DNA from: Atlantibacter hermannii
GTDB taxonomy: Bacteria > Pseudomonadota > Gammaproteobacteria > Enterobacterales > Enterobacteriaceae
Assembly: GCA_900635495.1 (NCBI GenBank)
Contig: LR134136.1
Span: 1 to 64,000 of the forward strand
Direction of reading: 5' to 3'
DNA length: 64,000 nucleotides
Shown here: in pieces, positions 54,318 through 63,529 of the stretch
Layout of the letters: every line of letters begins with the position of its first letter
Position numbering within the stretch: position 1 is the stretch's first letter
Translations under genes and position numbers: made by a program
The notes under the pieces: model-generated
Database searches by the model: none
Seen by the model: the letters and a program-made list of their open reading frames with translations, nothing else
What the model was told of the DNA's origin: nothing

Positions 54318-54783
54318 AATGGCTCTCCATATCTAATCTTCCAAATTTTGACGCTACTAGCTTTTTCATCTCACCGAAATTTAGAGAGCCATAATACTCT
54401 TTCGTAATTTGTATATTTTTTTCCATCTTTAAAATATACTCGTTTTGAATAGCATTCGTAAATGAAAAGGTTTTGTCTGTCACTGAAAATATAATTCCAT
54501 CTTCGGTAAATATCTCTTTCACTATTTTATATTTCTTCATTAAATCGAGAGAATCCGTAAATGTTTTTCGTGTAATAGCCAATTGAGTATCTCGTCTAGG
54601 AATTGCAGGGTGAAGGCTATCCTGAGCCGGGAGAAAATCTTTTAAGTTGAGGACAATAAAGTCTACACATATAATTTTTTCAATACTTAATCCCGTAGGA
54701 TTAAATCCCATAAGAATCTTGGCGATCCTAATGGACATTTCAATTTGAGAGTTATATAAACTCATTGTTTTTATATCTTCCAT
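54301..54783 (-). CDS. Middle component of the ABC-3C-type system
   Basis: A 160-residue soluble protein with features of ABC-three-component middle subunits: LIGFNPTG-like LMGFNPTGLSIEKIICVDFIVLNLKDF, then a winged-helix-like part (SLDLMKKYKIVKEIFTEDGIIFSVTD). It is probably an adaptor between the ATPase and the effector. It overlaps the upstream gene by 13 bp and the ATPase gene by 17 bp, so the three are one operon. I recognise it mainly by context. Confidence 0.65.
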   Translation of the reverse strand: MEDIKTMSLYNSQIEMSIRIAKILMGFNPTGLSIEKIICVDFIVLNLKDFLPAQDSLHPAIPRRDTQLAITRKTFTDSLDLMKKYKIVKEIFTEDGIIFSVTDKTFSFTNAIQNEYILKMEKNIQITKEYYGSLNFGEMKKLVASKFGRLDMESHYEPLL

Positions 54784-55784
54784 TGCAAATCCCCATCGTT
54801 AATCATGTGGTGGCAAATCCCTTTTTTATCAGGGACTTCACATATCTTTGATAAGACAGGGTGTGATATGGTAGTCAGAGATGCTTGCCTTAAAATGTCA
54901 TTACATCTTTCAAACGAATTACTATGTTTTTTGTAAATTTCGCTTTCAATAGATGATGTAATGTAACGTTTCAATATTTTGAAATTATCTTCAACAAAGG
55001 AATCCCTTATATACCGACTGAGCGATGAAGCAAAATAAAAATCATCTCTGCACCCTTTAAAATGATTGCTATAAGGCGGAATTAGATTTGTTAAGTTCAT
55101 CTTTCCAGCAGGAGAAACTTCGGAATAAACATCTAACAACTGCCCAACATATACTGACTCAATTGAAGGATCATAAGTCGGTGTGAATGCTGGGAAATCT
55201 CTAGCGTAGAATATTTCGTTAAAGTACTTAAAATACAGAGGTGTCTTTGTTATTTCACTCAAAACCTTGGATAATGGGAGTGAGTAAAAAATATCAAAAT
55301 TAAAATTGTTAATATAATCAATCAAATCTTGTGTTAATGGGATTGTCTGTGTCGATGTGATTTTCTTACTTATTGATTCATCCCAAACATTTAAGATCTT
55401 TGTCTTTAGCAGACTAGGATTTCTTAGTAATTCAGAAAAAGTAGTAGACAGATCTTTTGGAGCTACAAAATAATATTTTTCGGGGGTTGGAAAATCACCA
55501 TTTTTTGTAAAAAAAATAAGTTTTCCAAATTCATCAGCCACATCAGAAAAACTAAGTCTTTTTGAATAGAACTTACATTGGTAATTATGCCAAATGTAAT
55601 CCTTTATATGTGGATCAGTTATAAAACCAACTATATCTCGACCTTTATCTCCAGCCCCTCCAAGTCGTTCATGAGTAATATATTTCACCGTGTGACATTC
55701 TGTTAACCAATCATGTATAAACTCTTCCCAAGTATCATCATCCCAAGTCATGATCGTCGCTAGCGGCTTACCCATGCGATACAT
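54771..55784 (-). CDS. Nuclease-like effector with ABC-3C C-terminal domain
   Basis: A 337-residue protein. The first 75 residues look like a PD-(D/E)XK restriction fold: WEEFIHDWL, then GGAGDKGRDIVGF with Asp50, then YQCKFY with Gln69 and Lys71, the D...QxK layout of Mrr-like nucleases. The remainder (about 90-337) matches the C-terminal partner domain of ABC-three-component systems by position and context. ATG 55784 follows AAAGG. The ORF opens at TTG 55796 without conservation. It is the first gene of the operon. Confidence 0.7.
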   Translation of the reverse strand: MYRMGKPLATIMTWDDDTWEEFIHDWLTECHTVKYITHERLGGAGDKGRDIVGFITDPHIKDYIWHNYQCKFYSKRLSFSDVADEFGKLIFFTKNGDFPTPEKYYFVAPKDLSTTFSELLRNPSLLKTKILNVWDESISKKITSTQTIPLTQDLIDYINNFNFDIFYSLPLSKVLSEITKTPLYFKYFNEIFYARDFPAFTPTYDPSIESVYVGQLLDVYSEVSPAGKMNLTNLIPPYSNHFKGCRDDFYFASSLSRYIRDSFVEDNFKILKRYITSSIESEIYKKHSNSFERCNDILRQASLTTISHPVLSKICEVPDKKGICHHMINDGDLQWKI

Positions 55785-55796
55785 CCATCCTTTCAA

Positions 55797-56925
55797 CTGA
55801 TATAAAAATAATTAGAATACCATTGCATCATATCTCTACGATTTTCAAGATACTGCGCATGGTATAAGTCCCACGAATACTGTTTTTATCTATATGAGCT
55901 AATTGCATCTCAATCCATGCACTATCAAATCCCTGTTCATATAGAATTGTCGACATTGTATGTCTAAAACCGTGACCTGTAGCACGGCCTTTGTAACCAA
56001 GTAACTCAATCACTTGCGATACGCTTTCTTTCGAGATCGGTTTGCTGCGGTTGTTCCTGCCAATAAAGATGTAAGGGTAATGGCCGGTAATAGGTTTGAG
56101 CTGTTTGAAAAGGTCAACTACCTAAGTAGATAAAGGAACAATGTGAGGTCTGCGCATTTTCATCCGTTCAGCGGGGATTTCCTATATCCCTTTTTCAAGG
56201 TCTACTTCTTCCCACGTAGCAAAGCGCATCTCCTGAGTTCTTACGCCAGTTAGCATAACAATCTTAATCGCATTTTTCGTGATGATACTGCCGGTATACG
56301 CTTCAAGATCGCGGAAAAAATGAGGTAAATCTTCAGCGGATAACAAAGGATGGTGTTTTTGCTTCGAAACGGCCCTAGCGATGGCTAAATCGGGCGCAGG
56401 ATTATATTCAGCGCGACCAGTTATAATCGCGTAGCGGTAAACCTCACCGCATCTTTGGCGCACTTTTCTGGTCTTCTCCAGCGCTCCGCGCTTCTCTATT
56501 CGTCGCAGCACTTCAAGCAGTTCTAGAGGTTTGATCTCACTTATAGGGCACTGACCAATGAACGGAAAAACATCTTGCTCGAATGTCTTAATGATTTCTT
56601 CGCGATAAGCCACTGTCCAGCGGTTAGCTTTGTTGGCGTGCCATTCTCGACATATGGCTTCGAATGAGTTTTCTGTTGAGAGTTGCTGCGCCAGCTCTTG
56701 TGCTTTGTTTTCCTCAACCGGATCTATGTCGTTTGCTACCTGCTTACGAGCTATATCGCGTTTCTTACTTGTTTCTGCAAGGCCAATTAAATCGTAGCCT
56801 CAAATGACATTAACCGCGCTTTACCGGCAAAACGAAAGCGCCAGCCTTTGCTGCCATCAGAATTAATAATTAAATCCAGGCCGAGGGCGTTACTAAGGGG
56901 ATAGGGCTTGTCTTGGGGTATAGCT
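55797..56925 (-). pseudogene. Decayed P4-family integrase gene at selC
   Basis: All P4-integrase segments are present, but the gene is broken. There is an N-terminal DKPYPLSNALGLDL with WRFRFAGKARLMS, then a stop. The core-binding and catalytic start (TFEQDVFPFIGQCP, MLTGVRTQEMRFATWEEVDL) is followed by TAG in place of the Trp before EIPAERMKMRRPHIVPLS, then another TAG before VVDLFKQL. The C-terminal part has HGFRHTMSTILYEQG and IEMQLAHIDKNSIRGTY, and shifts frame before HAQYLENRRDMMQ. The start codon is lost too. The element can no longer move by itself. Confidence 0.85.
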
Positions 56926-57111
56926 CATATGATTTGTATGCCTGCAAGTGCCATGCGCATAAGCCAAAAATATCTATAAAAATTATAAAGCTAGCACAAT
57001 ACAAATTTCTGATGGCCTGGGGGGATCTTGTGGGACAAAATTGAAGAGTGATGCGTTATGTCTTTAGAAGACAACCGTTTTTTACGTGAGCTGATAGCAG
57101 TGGAGGAGTTT

Positions 57112-57206
57112 TGGCGGAAGATCACAGGAGTCGAACCTGCCCGGGATCGCTGGCGACCCCAACTGGATTTGAAGTCCAGCCGCCTCACCGGAGACGACGA
57201 TCTTCC
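57112..57206 (-). tRNA. selC: tRNA-Sec (selenocysteine, anticodon TCA)
   Basis: A 95-nt tRNA gene read on the minus strand. It begins GGAAGATCGTCGTCTCCGG, has the anticodon loop CTTCAAA, a long variable arm, and ends in encoded CCA. It matches E. coli selC almost base for base. It is loaded with Ser and converted to selenocysteinyl-tRNA for UGA decoding. Its 3' end is a common integration site, and an integrase remnant lies 190 bp beyond it. The Sec-containing fdoG lies close by. Confidence 0.97.
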
Positions 57207-57236
57207 GAGCCTTCATTGCTACATGGAGGCCGGCGC

Positions 57237-57265
57237 ATTATAGGCGCGTTTCAGACGCTTACCAA
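57237..57265 (-). promoter_or_regulatory. selC promoter
   Basis: On the minus strand TATAAT (57237-57242) and TTGGTA (57260-57265) are separated by 17 bp. A GC-rich discriminator (GCGCCGGCC) follows, typical of stable RNA promoters. Transcription would start about 57230, 24 nt before the tRNA. Confidence 0.75.
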
Positions 57266-57785
57266 TACCCGCTGCGTTCTTTTTTCTCCCTCGTTGCGTA
57301 AATGCAAAATATCCGCCTTATAAATTTAATGTTTTTATCGGCCTTACAATTTAAAACTATTATTTATCAATAACTTGAATAATGGTCAGTAAACTCAGGC
57401 ATGACCAAACATCCAGAAAATTTAATTCCACCAGGAAGCGTGCGGGACTCCTAATCCTTAAGCAAAATTTACGCTATTTCGTAAGGATGGCCGGTAAGCG
57501 CAACGGGTAAATCGATGGCGACGCGTTCAGTATCCTTTACCGGATAAACCACGCGTGTGGGTACCCGGCGTAACGTGTGAAACGAGGGCAACGCCGTACA
57601 AAGCGCTATGTAAGGGAATAATGCATTCGTTAAGGGAGTGACAAGATCAGTGACTGTTCACGCAGGGCAGGGGCTGTAAATCTGGCAGGTCGGATGCGAT
57701 GACCCGTGGTCGGAATGGGTGATGCTTTCTGTTAATTAAAGTATCCCCGCCTTCTACCGAAGACGGGAATTAACTTACCAGGGAA
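57266..57785. other. Region between selC and fdhE
   Basis: About 520 bp with no supported gene. On the minus strand CCCGTCTTC/GAAGGCGGG at 57744-57772, followed by GATACTTT, is a possible terminator for fdhE. The rest shows no repeats or promoters I can name. Confidence 0.5.
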
Positions 57786-58715
57786 TTACTCCCCTTCACC
57801 CGGGAACAGGAACGGGTTGATGGAACTGCGGGCAAAGCCCTCTTGTTCCATGCGTGCGTCCAGCACCAGCGAGGCCAGGTCGTCCGCCACGGCATCTACT
57901 TTCGGGTCTTTTTCCTGATACAGGATCTTCAGGTAAGTACCGCAGTCGCCGCAGCTTTCTGCTTTAATCGCCGCCTGCTCGCTATCAAGCGACCAGTAGT
58001 GTAAATCGCGGGTCTGCTCGCAGTTGCTGCATTTTACGCGCACCACGTGCCACTCGGTTTCACACAGATTGCAGTGCAGGTAGCGCAGGCCGTTGGTGGT
58101 ACCGATCTGCACGATGCTGGAAACCGGCATCGAACCGCACACCGGGCAGAACTGGCGTTGCTCGCCGTATTCTGCTCGCGCTTTACCGGGGATCAGGCTC
58201 GCCATTTGCGCCCAGTAGAGCGACAGCGCCGCCCAGATGAACGGGGCTTTATCGCTGCTGACGGTCCCGAAATCCGCTGCAAACAGCGCGCTCGCCATCT
58301 CTTCCAGTTCCGGGCCTGAGGCCTTTTCCAGATTTTCGATGACGGCCAGCGCCGTGCCGCTCATTTCAGGCTTCAGCTCAGCAATCAGTGAATGCAGCAG
58401 CTTCTGCCAGTGGGCATCGCGCGGCAGGACGTGAATATCCAGCGGCGGTTTGCCCTGTGCGGCGGCTTCTTTGATGCGCGCTGTTAAATCCATCTCCAGC
58501 GGGTGGTCGTACAGCACCACTTCCTGGGCGTGGGCGATCAGCGCAGCGAAGCGCAGATAGTCGCCCAGCGGGTTGCTTTCAGCCAGCTCGCGCAGACGCT
58601 CTGCGCGGCGGTTATAGAGGTTTTTCAGCCGGGGGAACAATAACGGCGGAATCATATCCGCCGTATGTTTTTCGCCCTTCTCCAGCTGATCTTGCGGGAT
58701 GATGCGAATACTCAT
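57786..58715 (-). CDS. fdhE: Formate dehydrogenase accessory protein FdhE
   Basis: FdhE is a cytosolic rubredoxin-like, iron-binding chaperone needed for activity of the membrane formate dehydrogenases N and O. The 309-residue length equals E. coli. It has CxxC pairs in FCPVCGSMP, HCNLCETEW, KCSNCEQTR and SCGDCGTYL. It overlaps fdoI by 4 bp and is last of the fdoGHI-fdhE operon. Confidence 0.95.
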   Translation of the reverse strand: MSIRIIPQDQLEKGEKHTADMIPPLLFPRLKNLYNRRAERLRELAESNPLGDYLRFAALIAHAQEVVLYDHPLEMDLTARIKEAAAQGKPPLDIHVLPRDAHWQKLLHSLIAELKPEMSGTALAVIENLEKASGPELEEMASALFAADFGTVSSDKAPFIWAALSLYWAQMASLIPGKARAEYGEQRQFCPVCGSMPVSSIVQIGTTNGLRYLHCNLCETEWHVVRVKCSNCEQTRDLHYWSLDSEQAAIKAESCGDCGTYLKILYQEKDPKVDAVADDLASLVLDARMEQEGFARSSINPFLFPGEGE

Positions 58716-59346
58716 TCAGTCGATTTATCCTGTTTTTCGCGCACTTCGCGATACCAGCGCGGGTGATGTTTCTTCGCCCATGCGGAGGTGACCCAGCCTT
58801 CGACCATTGCGGTAATGGTGCCTTTCACCCACAGAGCGGCGTAAATATGCACCATAATAACCACAATCAGGGCAACCGCGGCAAACGAATGTACCATTAG
58901 CGCCACGCGGATCACCGGAATCGAAAAGACGGGTGCGAAATACGGGCGCCAGATAATGACGCCACTCACCAACAGCAACACCAGGAAGATAATCGCCGCC
59001 CAGAAAACGCATTTCTGGCCGAAGTTATACCGTCCGGTGTCGCCGACTTCGTCGTTAACGATGATCTTACGAATATTCTTCGCCCAAAAGATATCCTCAC
59101 GATTGATTAGATTGTGGTGCCAGTATCTAAAAAACATGATGATAAACGACGCAAACATCACCACCCCGACAAACGGGTGAACGATCCGCGCCAGCTGCGG
59201 CGTGCCCATAATGTGCATCAGCCAGTTGAAGGAGGGGAACAGGAACCCCAGCCCGCTCACCGCCGCCAGAATGAAACAGAAGGCGGTGACCCAGTGGTTG
59301 ATGCGCTCGGCGCGGTGTAGCGCACGATGGTGTTACGTTTCCTCAT
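58712..59346 (-). CDS. fdoI: Formate dehydrogenase-O cytochrome b subunit FdoI (frameshifted as given)
   Basis: FdoI is the four-helix cytochrome b556 that takes electrons to quinone. From ATG 59346 (overlapping the fdoH stop) it reads MRKRNTIVRYTAP. It then loses one base near 59307-59308 before ERINHWVTAFCFILAAVSG, and the rest is intact. With the base restored the length is 211 residues, as in E. coli. Haem-ligand histidines lie in INHW, LMHIMG, VHSFAAVA and VHIYAAL. Likely a base error. Confidence 0.9.
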
Positions 59347-60266
59347 TTGCGCCCCTCCTCACGATCGACATGAGTTTCGTCTTTTTCCTCATGCAGATTG
59401 TCTTCTTCATCATCCGCCCGGTTCGGGCCGACGCCGACATAGTGGAACACGCTGGCAGCGAAGGTCGCGGCAAAGCCGATCGCAGCAAGTGGCTTCCAGA
59501 CGCCTTTCCAGAATTTGACGGTGTCGCTGATTTCCGGGTTTTCCGGCAGCCCGTGATACAGATTCGGGTTGTCGGCATGATGCAGCACATACATTACGTG
59601 CGTTCCGCCTACGCCCGCCGGATCGTACAGGCCCGCTTTGTCATAACCACGGGTTTTCAGTTCCGCCACGCGCTCGCTGGCCAGTTCTTTCATGTCCTCT
59701 TTCGAGCCGAAGTGAATCGCCCCGGTCGGACAGGTTTTCACACAGGCCGGTTCCTGGCCCACGGTGACGCGGTCCACGCACAGGGTGCATTTGTAGACGC
59801 GGTTGTCTTCCGGGTTCAGGCGCGGAACATCGAACGGACAGCCGGCGATGCAGTAGCCGCAGCCAATGCACTGCTCGGACTGGAAATCGACGATCCCGTT
59901 AGCGTACTGAATGATTGCCCCTTCCGCCGGGCACGCCTTCAGGCAGCCCGGATCGGCGCAGTGCATACAGCCGTCTTTACGAATCAGCCATTCCAGTTTG
60001 TCGTTCTGCTCCACTTCCGAGAAGCGCATGACCGTCCAGGATTTTGCCGTGAGGTCCGCCGGATTGTCGTACACACCGACGTTGTGTCCCACTTCATCAC
60101 GCAGGTCGTTCCACTCGGAACAGGCCACCTGGCAGGCTTTACAGCCGATGCAGGTGGTCACGTCGATAAGTTTCGCCACTTCCTGCTGGTGATCCCGCGC
60201 GTGAGGCGCGGGAGTGAAACCGTTAGTCGCGGAACGACGGATGATGTCTTGCGATTGATAAGCCAT
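59343..60266 (-). CDS. fdoH: Formate dehydrogenase-O iron-sulfur subunit FdoH
   Basis: FdoH is the periplasmic four-[4Fe-4S] beta subunit with one C-terminal membrane anchor. The 307-residue product has cluster motifs CIGCKACQVACSEWND, CMHCADPGCLKACP, CIGCGYCIAGCP and YKCTLCVDR. The anchor is FWKGVWKPLAAIGFAATFAA near 262-281. The cytoplasmic tail is a little longer than in E. coli (extra HVDREEG). No defects. Confidence 0.95.
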   Translation of the reverse strand: MAYQSQDIIRRSATNGFTPAPHARDHQQEVAKLIDVTTCIGCKACQVACSEWNDLRDEVGHNVGVYDNPADLTAKSWTVMRFSEVEQNDKLEWLIRKDGCMHCADPGCLKACPAEGAIIQYANGIVDFQSEQCIGCGYCIAGCPFDVPRLNPEDNRVYKCTLCVDRVTVGQEPACVKTCPTGAIHFGSKEDMKELASERVAELKTRGYDKAGLYDPAGVGGTHVMYVLHHADNPNLYHGLPENPEISDTVKFWKGVWKPLAAIGFAATFAASVFHYVGVGPNRADDEEDNLHEEKDETHVDREEGRK

Positions 60267-60278
60267 AAGTCGTCTCCG

Positions 60279-63200
60279 TTACACCTTTTCCACGTTCACC
60301 AGGAACGCCTTAAATTCCGGCGTTTGGGTATTGGCGTCGCCGACAAACGGCGTCAACGTGTTCGCGATAAAGCCTTTCTTCGCCACGCCCTCGTAACCCC
60401 AGTGGATCGGAATGCCGATGGTATCGACGTCCTGATTGTTCACTTTTAGGGTGCGAATACGCTTGGTCACCACCGCCTTGGCTTTGATATAGCCGCGGTT
60501 GGAGGAGACTTTCACGGTATCGCCGTGGGTAATGCCCAGCTTGTTCGCCAGCTTCTCACCGATCTCCACGAACTGTTCCGGCTGCGCGATGCTGTTCAGC
60601 AGCGCGTGTTTGGTCCAGTAGTGGAAGTGCTCCGTCAGACGATAGGTTGTCCCGACGTACGGGAACTTATCGGCTTTACCCATCGCGGCCAGATCGTCTT
60701 TAAAGACGCGGGCAGCGGGGTTAGACACCACGTTCGGGTGAAGCGGGTTAGTGCCAAGCGGCGTTTCAAACGGCTCGTAGTGTTCCGGGAACGGACCTTC
60801 GGCCATCTTATCGATAGCAAACAGGCGTCCCATCCCTTCCGGCTGCATGATGAACGGACCGACATCGCTGCCAGGTGCGGCCGCGCTGTAATCCGGAATA
60901 TCCACGCCGCCCCATTTCGCGCCGTCCCATTTCAGCAACTGACGCTTCGGATCCCACGGCTTGCCCTGCGGGTCTGCGGAGGCGCGGTTATACAGAATGC
61001 GGCGGTTAAGCGGCCACGCCCATGCCCAGCCCAGCGTATTGCCGAGGCCAGACGGGTCGGAGTTATCGCGACGCGCCATCATGTTGCCTTCCGGCGTCCA
61101 GCTACCGGCGAAGATCCAACATCCGCTGGAGGTGGTGCCGTCATCGCGCAGTTGCGCGAAGCTGCTGAGTTGCTGGCCTTTCTTGACGATGACTGCGCCG
61201 GTCGCCGGGTCGGTGATATCCGCCAGCGCTTTACCGTTGCTTTCCATCGCCACTTCTTCCGACGCCGGGTTATGGGGCGTCAGGTAGTTCCAGGTCATGT
61301 TCAGCACCTGTTCCGGGCACGCACCGCCTTCTTCGGCGTACATTTTGCGCAGGCGCAGGAAGATGCCCGCCAGAATTTCGCCGTCGTTGAGCGCAATGCC
61401 CGGCGCGTCCTGACCTTTCCAGTGCCACTGCAACCAGCGGCCGGAGTTCACGATAGAACCGTTCTCTTCGGCAAAGCAGGTAGACGGCAGACGGAAAACT
61501 TCAGTCTGAATCGACGCAGGATCAACGTCGTTCTGTTCACCGTGGTTTTGCCAGAAGGTGGACGTCTCGGTGTTGAGCGGGTCGATAGTGACCAGGAACT
61601 TCAGTTTCGACAGTGACGCCACGACCTTGTTCTTGTTCGGGAACGAGGCTACCGGGTTGAAGCCCTGGCAGAAGTAACCGTTCACTTTGCCCTGGCTCAT
61701 CATCTCGAAATACTGCAGGACGTCGTAGCCTTTATCCCACTTCGGCAACCAGTCATAACCCCAGCTGTTCTCCGCCGTTGCTTTGTCGCCATAGAAGGCT
61801 TTCATCAGCGAGATGAAGAATTTCGGGTAGTTGCCCCAGTAGTTGACCTGGCCTTCCAACAGCGGTTTCGGCGTGTTAGTGGCGAGATAGGTCTGGATAT
61901 CGGCCTGTTTTTCACTCGGCAGCGTCAGATAACCCGGCAGGCTCTGGGAGAGCAGGCCGAGATCGGTCAGACCCTGAATGTTGGAGTGGCCGCGCAGGGC
62001 GTTTACGCCGCCGCCTGCCATGCCCATATTGCCGAGCAACAGCTGGATCATTGCCATGGTGCGGATGTTCTGCGCGCCCACGGAGTGTTGCGTCCAGCCC
62101 AGCGCATACAGGAACGAGGCGGTTTTGTCGTGAACGCTGGTTTCTGCGATGTATTCGCAGACTTTCAGGAAATCCGCTTTCGGGGTGCCGCAGATATTTT
62201 CCACCACGTCCGGCGTATAGCGGGAAACGTGCGTTTTCAGCAGGTTCCACACGCAACGCGGATGGCTCAGCGTGGTATCGCGTTTCGCGAAGCCTTTTTC
62301 ATCCAGCTCATAGTTCCAGGATGTTTTATCGTACTTACGTTTTTCGGCGTCATAGCCGGTAAACAGGCCGTCGTCGAAACCGTAATCTTCACGCACGATC
62401 AGGCTGGCGTTGGTGTACGCCTCAACATATTCACGGTTGAATTTGTTGTTGGTTAACAGGTACAGCAATACGCCTGACAGGAAAGCAATGTCAGTACCGG
62501 AGCGGATCGGCGTATAGAAATCGGCCACCGACGCAGTACGCGTAAAGCGGGGGTCAATAACAATCAGCTTCGCGCCATTGTGAATTTTGGCTTCCATCGC
62601 CCAGCGGAATCCCACCGGATGCGCTTCAGCCGCGTTCCCGCCCATCACAACGATGAGGTTGGCGTTTTTGATATCTACCCAGTGGTTGGTCATCGCACCG
62701 CGACCAAATGTTGGAGCAAGACTTGCTACCGTTGGTCCGTGTCAGACACGCGCCTGGTTATCCACGGCTAACATGCCGAGGGCGCGGGAAAATTTCTGGG
62801 TTAAATAGCCGGTTTCATTGCTGGATGCGGATGCACACAGCATACCTGTGGTGAGCCAGCGGTTTACCGTCACACCTTGATCATTTTGCGCCACAAAGTT
62901 GGCGTCGCGGTCCTGCTTAATCAGCTTAGCGATGCGGTCAAATGCCTCATCCCAGCTGATTTCCTGCCATTTATCGGAGCCTGGTGCACGGTATTGCGGG
63001 GCTTTAAGACGGCTTTCTGAGTGAATAAAATCGACTAAGCCTGCGCCTTTCGGGCACAGGGCGCCACGGTTGACCGGGTGATCAGAGTCGCCTTCAATGT
63101 GAAAGATGGATTCTTTCGCGTTTTTTGCGCCGTCGCCGAGGCTGTACATTAACAGCCCACAACCAACGGAGCAGTATGTACAGGTATTACGGGTTTCGCG

Positions 63201-63329
63201 GCTGCGCAGCAATTTATATTGCCGTGTTTCCGCAAGCGCGACGCCTGGGGCAAAGCCCAGCGCTGCTGCCGTGGTGCCTGCCATACCGCCAGCACAGATC
63301 TTAAAGAACTGCCTTCTGCTGACCTGCAT
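60279..63329 (-). CDS. fdoG: Formate dehydrogenase-O major subunit FdoG (selenocysteine)
   Basis: FdoG is the periplasmic molybdopterin enzyme oxidising formate to CO2. ATG 63329 after AAGGAG gives 1016 residues, the E. coli length, with in-frame UGA at 62742-62744 as Sec196 (NQARV-U-HGPTVASL). Tat signal is SRRQFFKICAGG. An N-terminal [4Fe-4S] site is CTYCSVGCGLLMY with a distant CPKG. Molybdopterin-binding parts follow the Sec. The TGA is not a frameshift, since both sides stay in frame and a SECIS hairpin follows. Confidence 0.97.
62706..62744 (-). promoter_or_regulatory. Bacterial SECIS element in fdoG
   Basis: Directly after the UGA codon the mRNA folds GGUAGCAAGUCUUGCUCC (62713-62730). 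It has a bulged U, a 4-bp AGCA/UGCU stem and an AGUCU loop, the features SelB recognises. The hairpin begins 11 nt past the codon. Confidence 0.85.
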
Positions 63330-63529
63330 GGATCGCTCCTTGTTGAACATTGTCACATACCCAACGTTTTTCGCCGTTCTGAGCACGAAAAATGTAGGGT
63401 TAATAGTTTTTGTTTTGCGGTTGCCCCCGCAAAGGTTCAGAATTGCTGCTGTTCTCCCTCCGACTGGAGGGAAAGTGCCCCAAGAATACCACAATAGAGT
63501 TAAGGGTGTTCCAATACGGTTAACAAAAA

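Noticed and set aside
57058..57243. 61-codon plus-strand ORF over the selC gene
   Set aside because: It lies antisense across tRNA-Sec; no coding signal.
59202..60449. 415-codon plus-strand frame opposite fdoH
   Set aside because: Shadow of fdoH and fdoI codon bias; no domains.
60525..61616. 363-codon plus-strand frame opposite fdoG
   Set aside because: Shadow frame; fdoG is full length with clear motifs.
62742..62744. In-frame TGA in fdoG as a nonsense mutation
   Set aside because: It is the selenocysteine codon: position, flanking NQARV/HGPT sequence and SECIS hairpin all agree.
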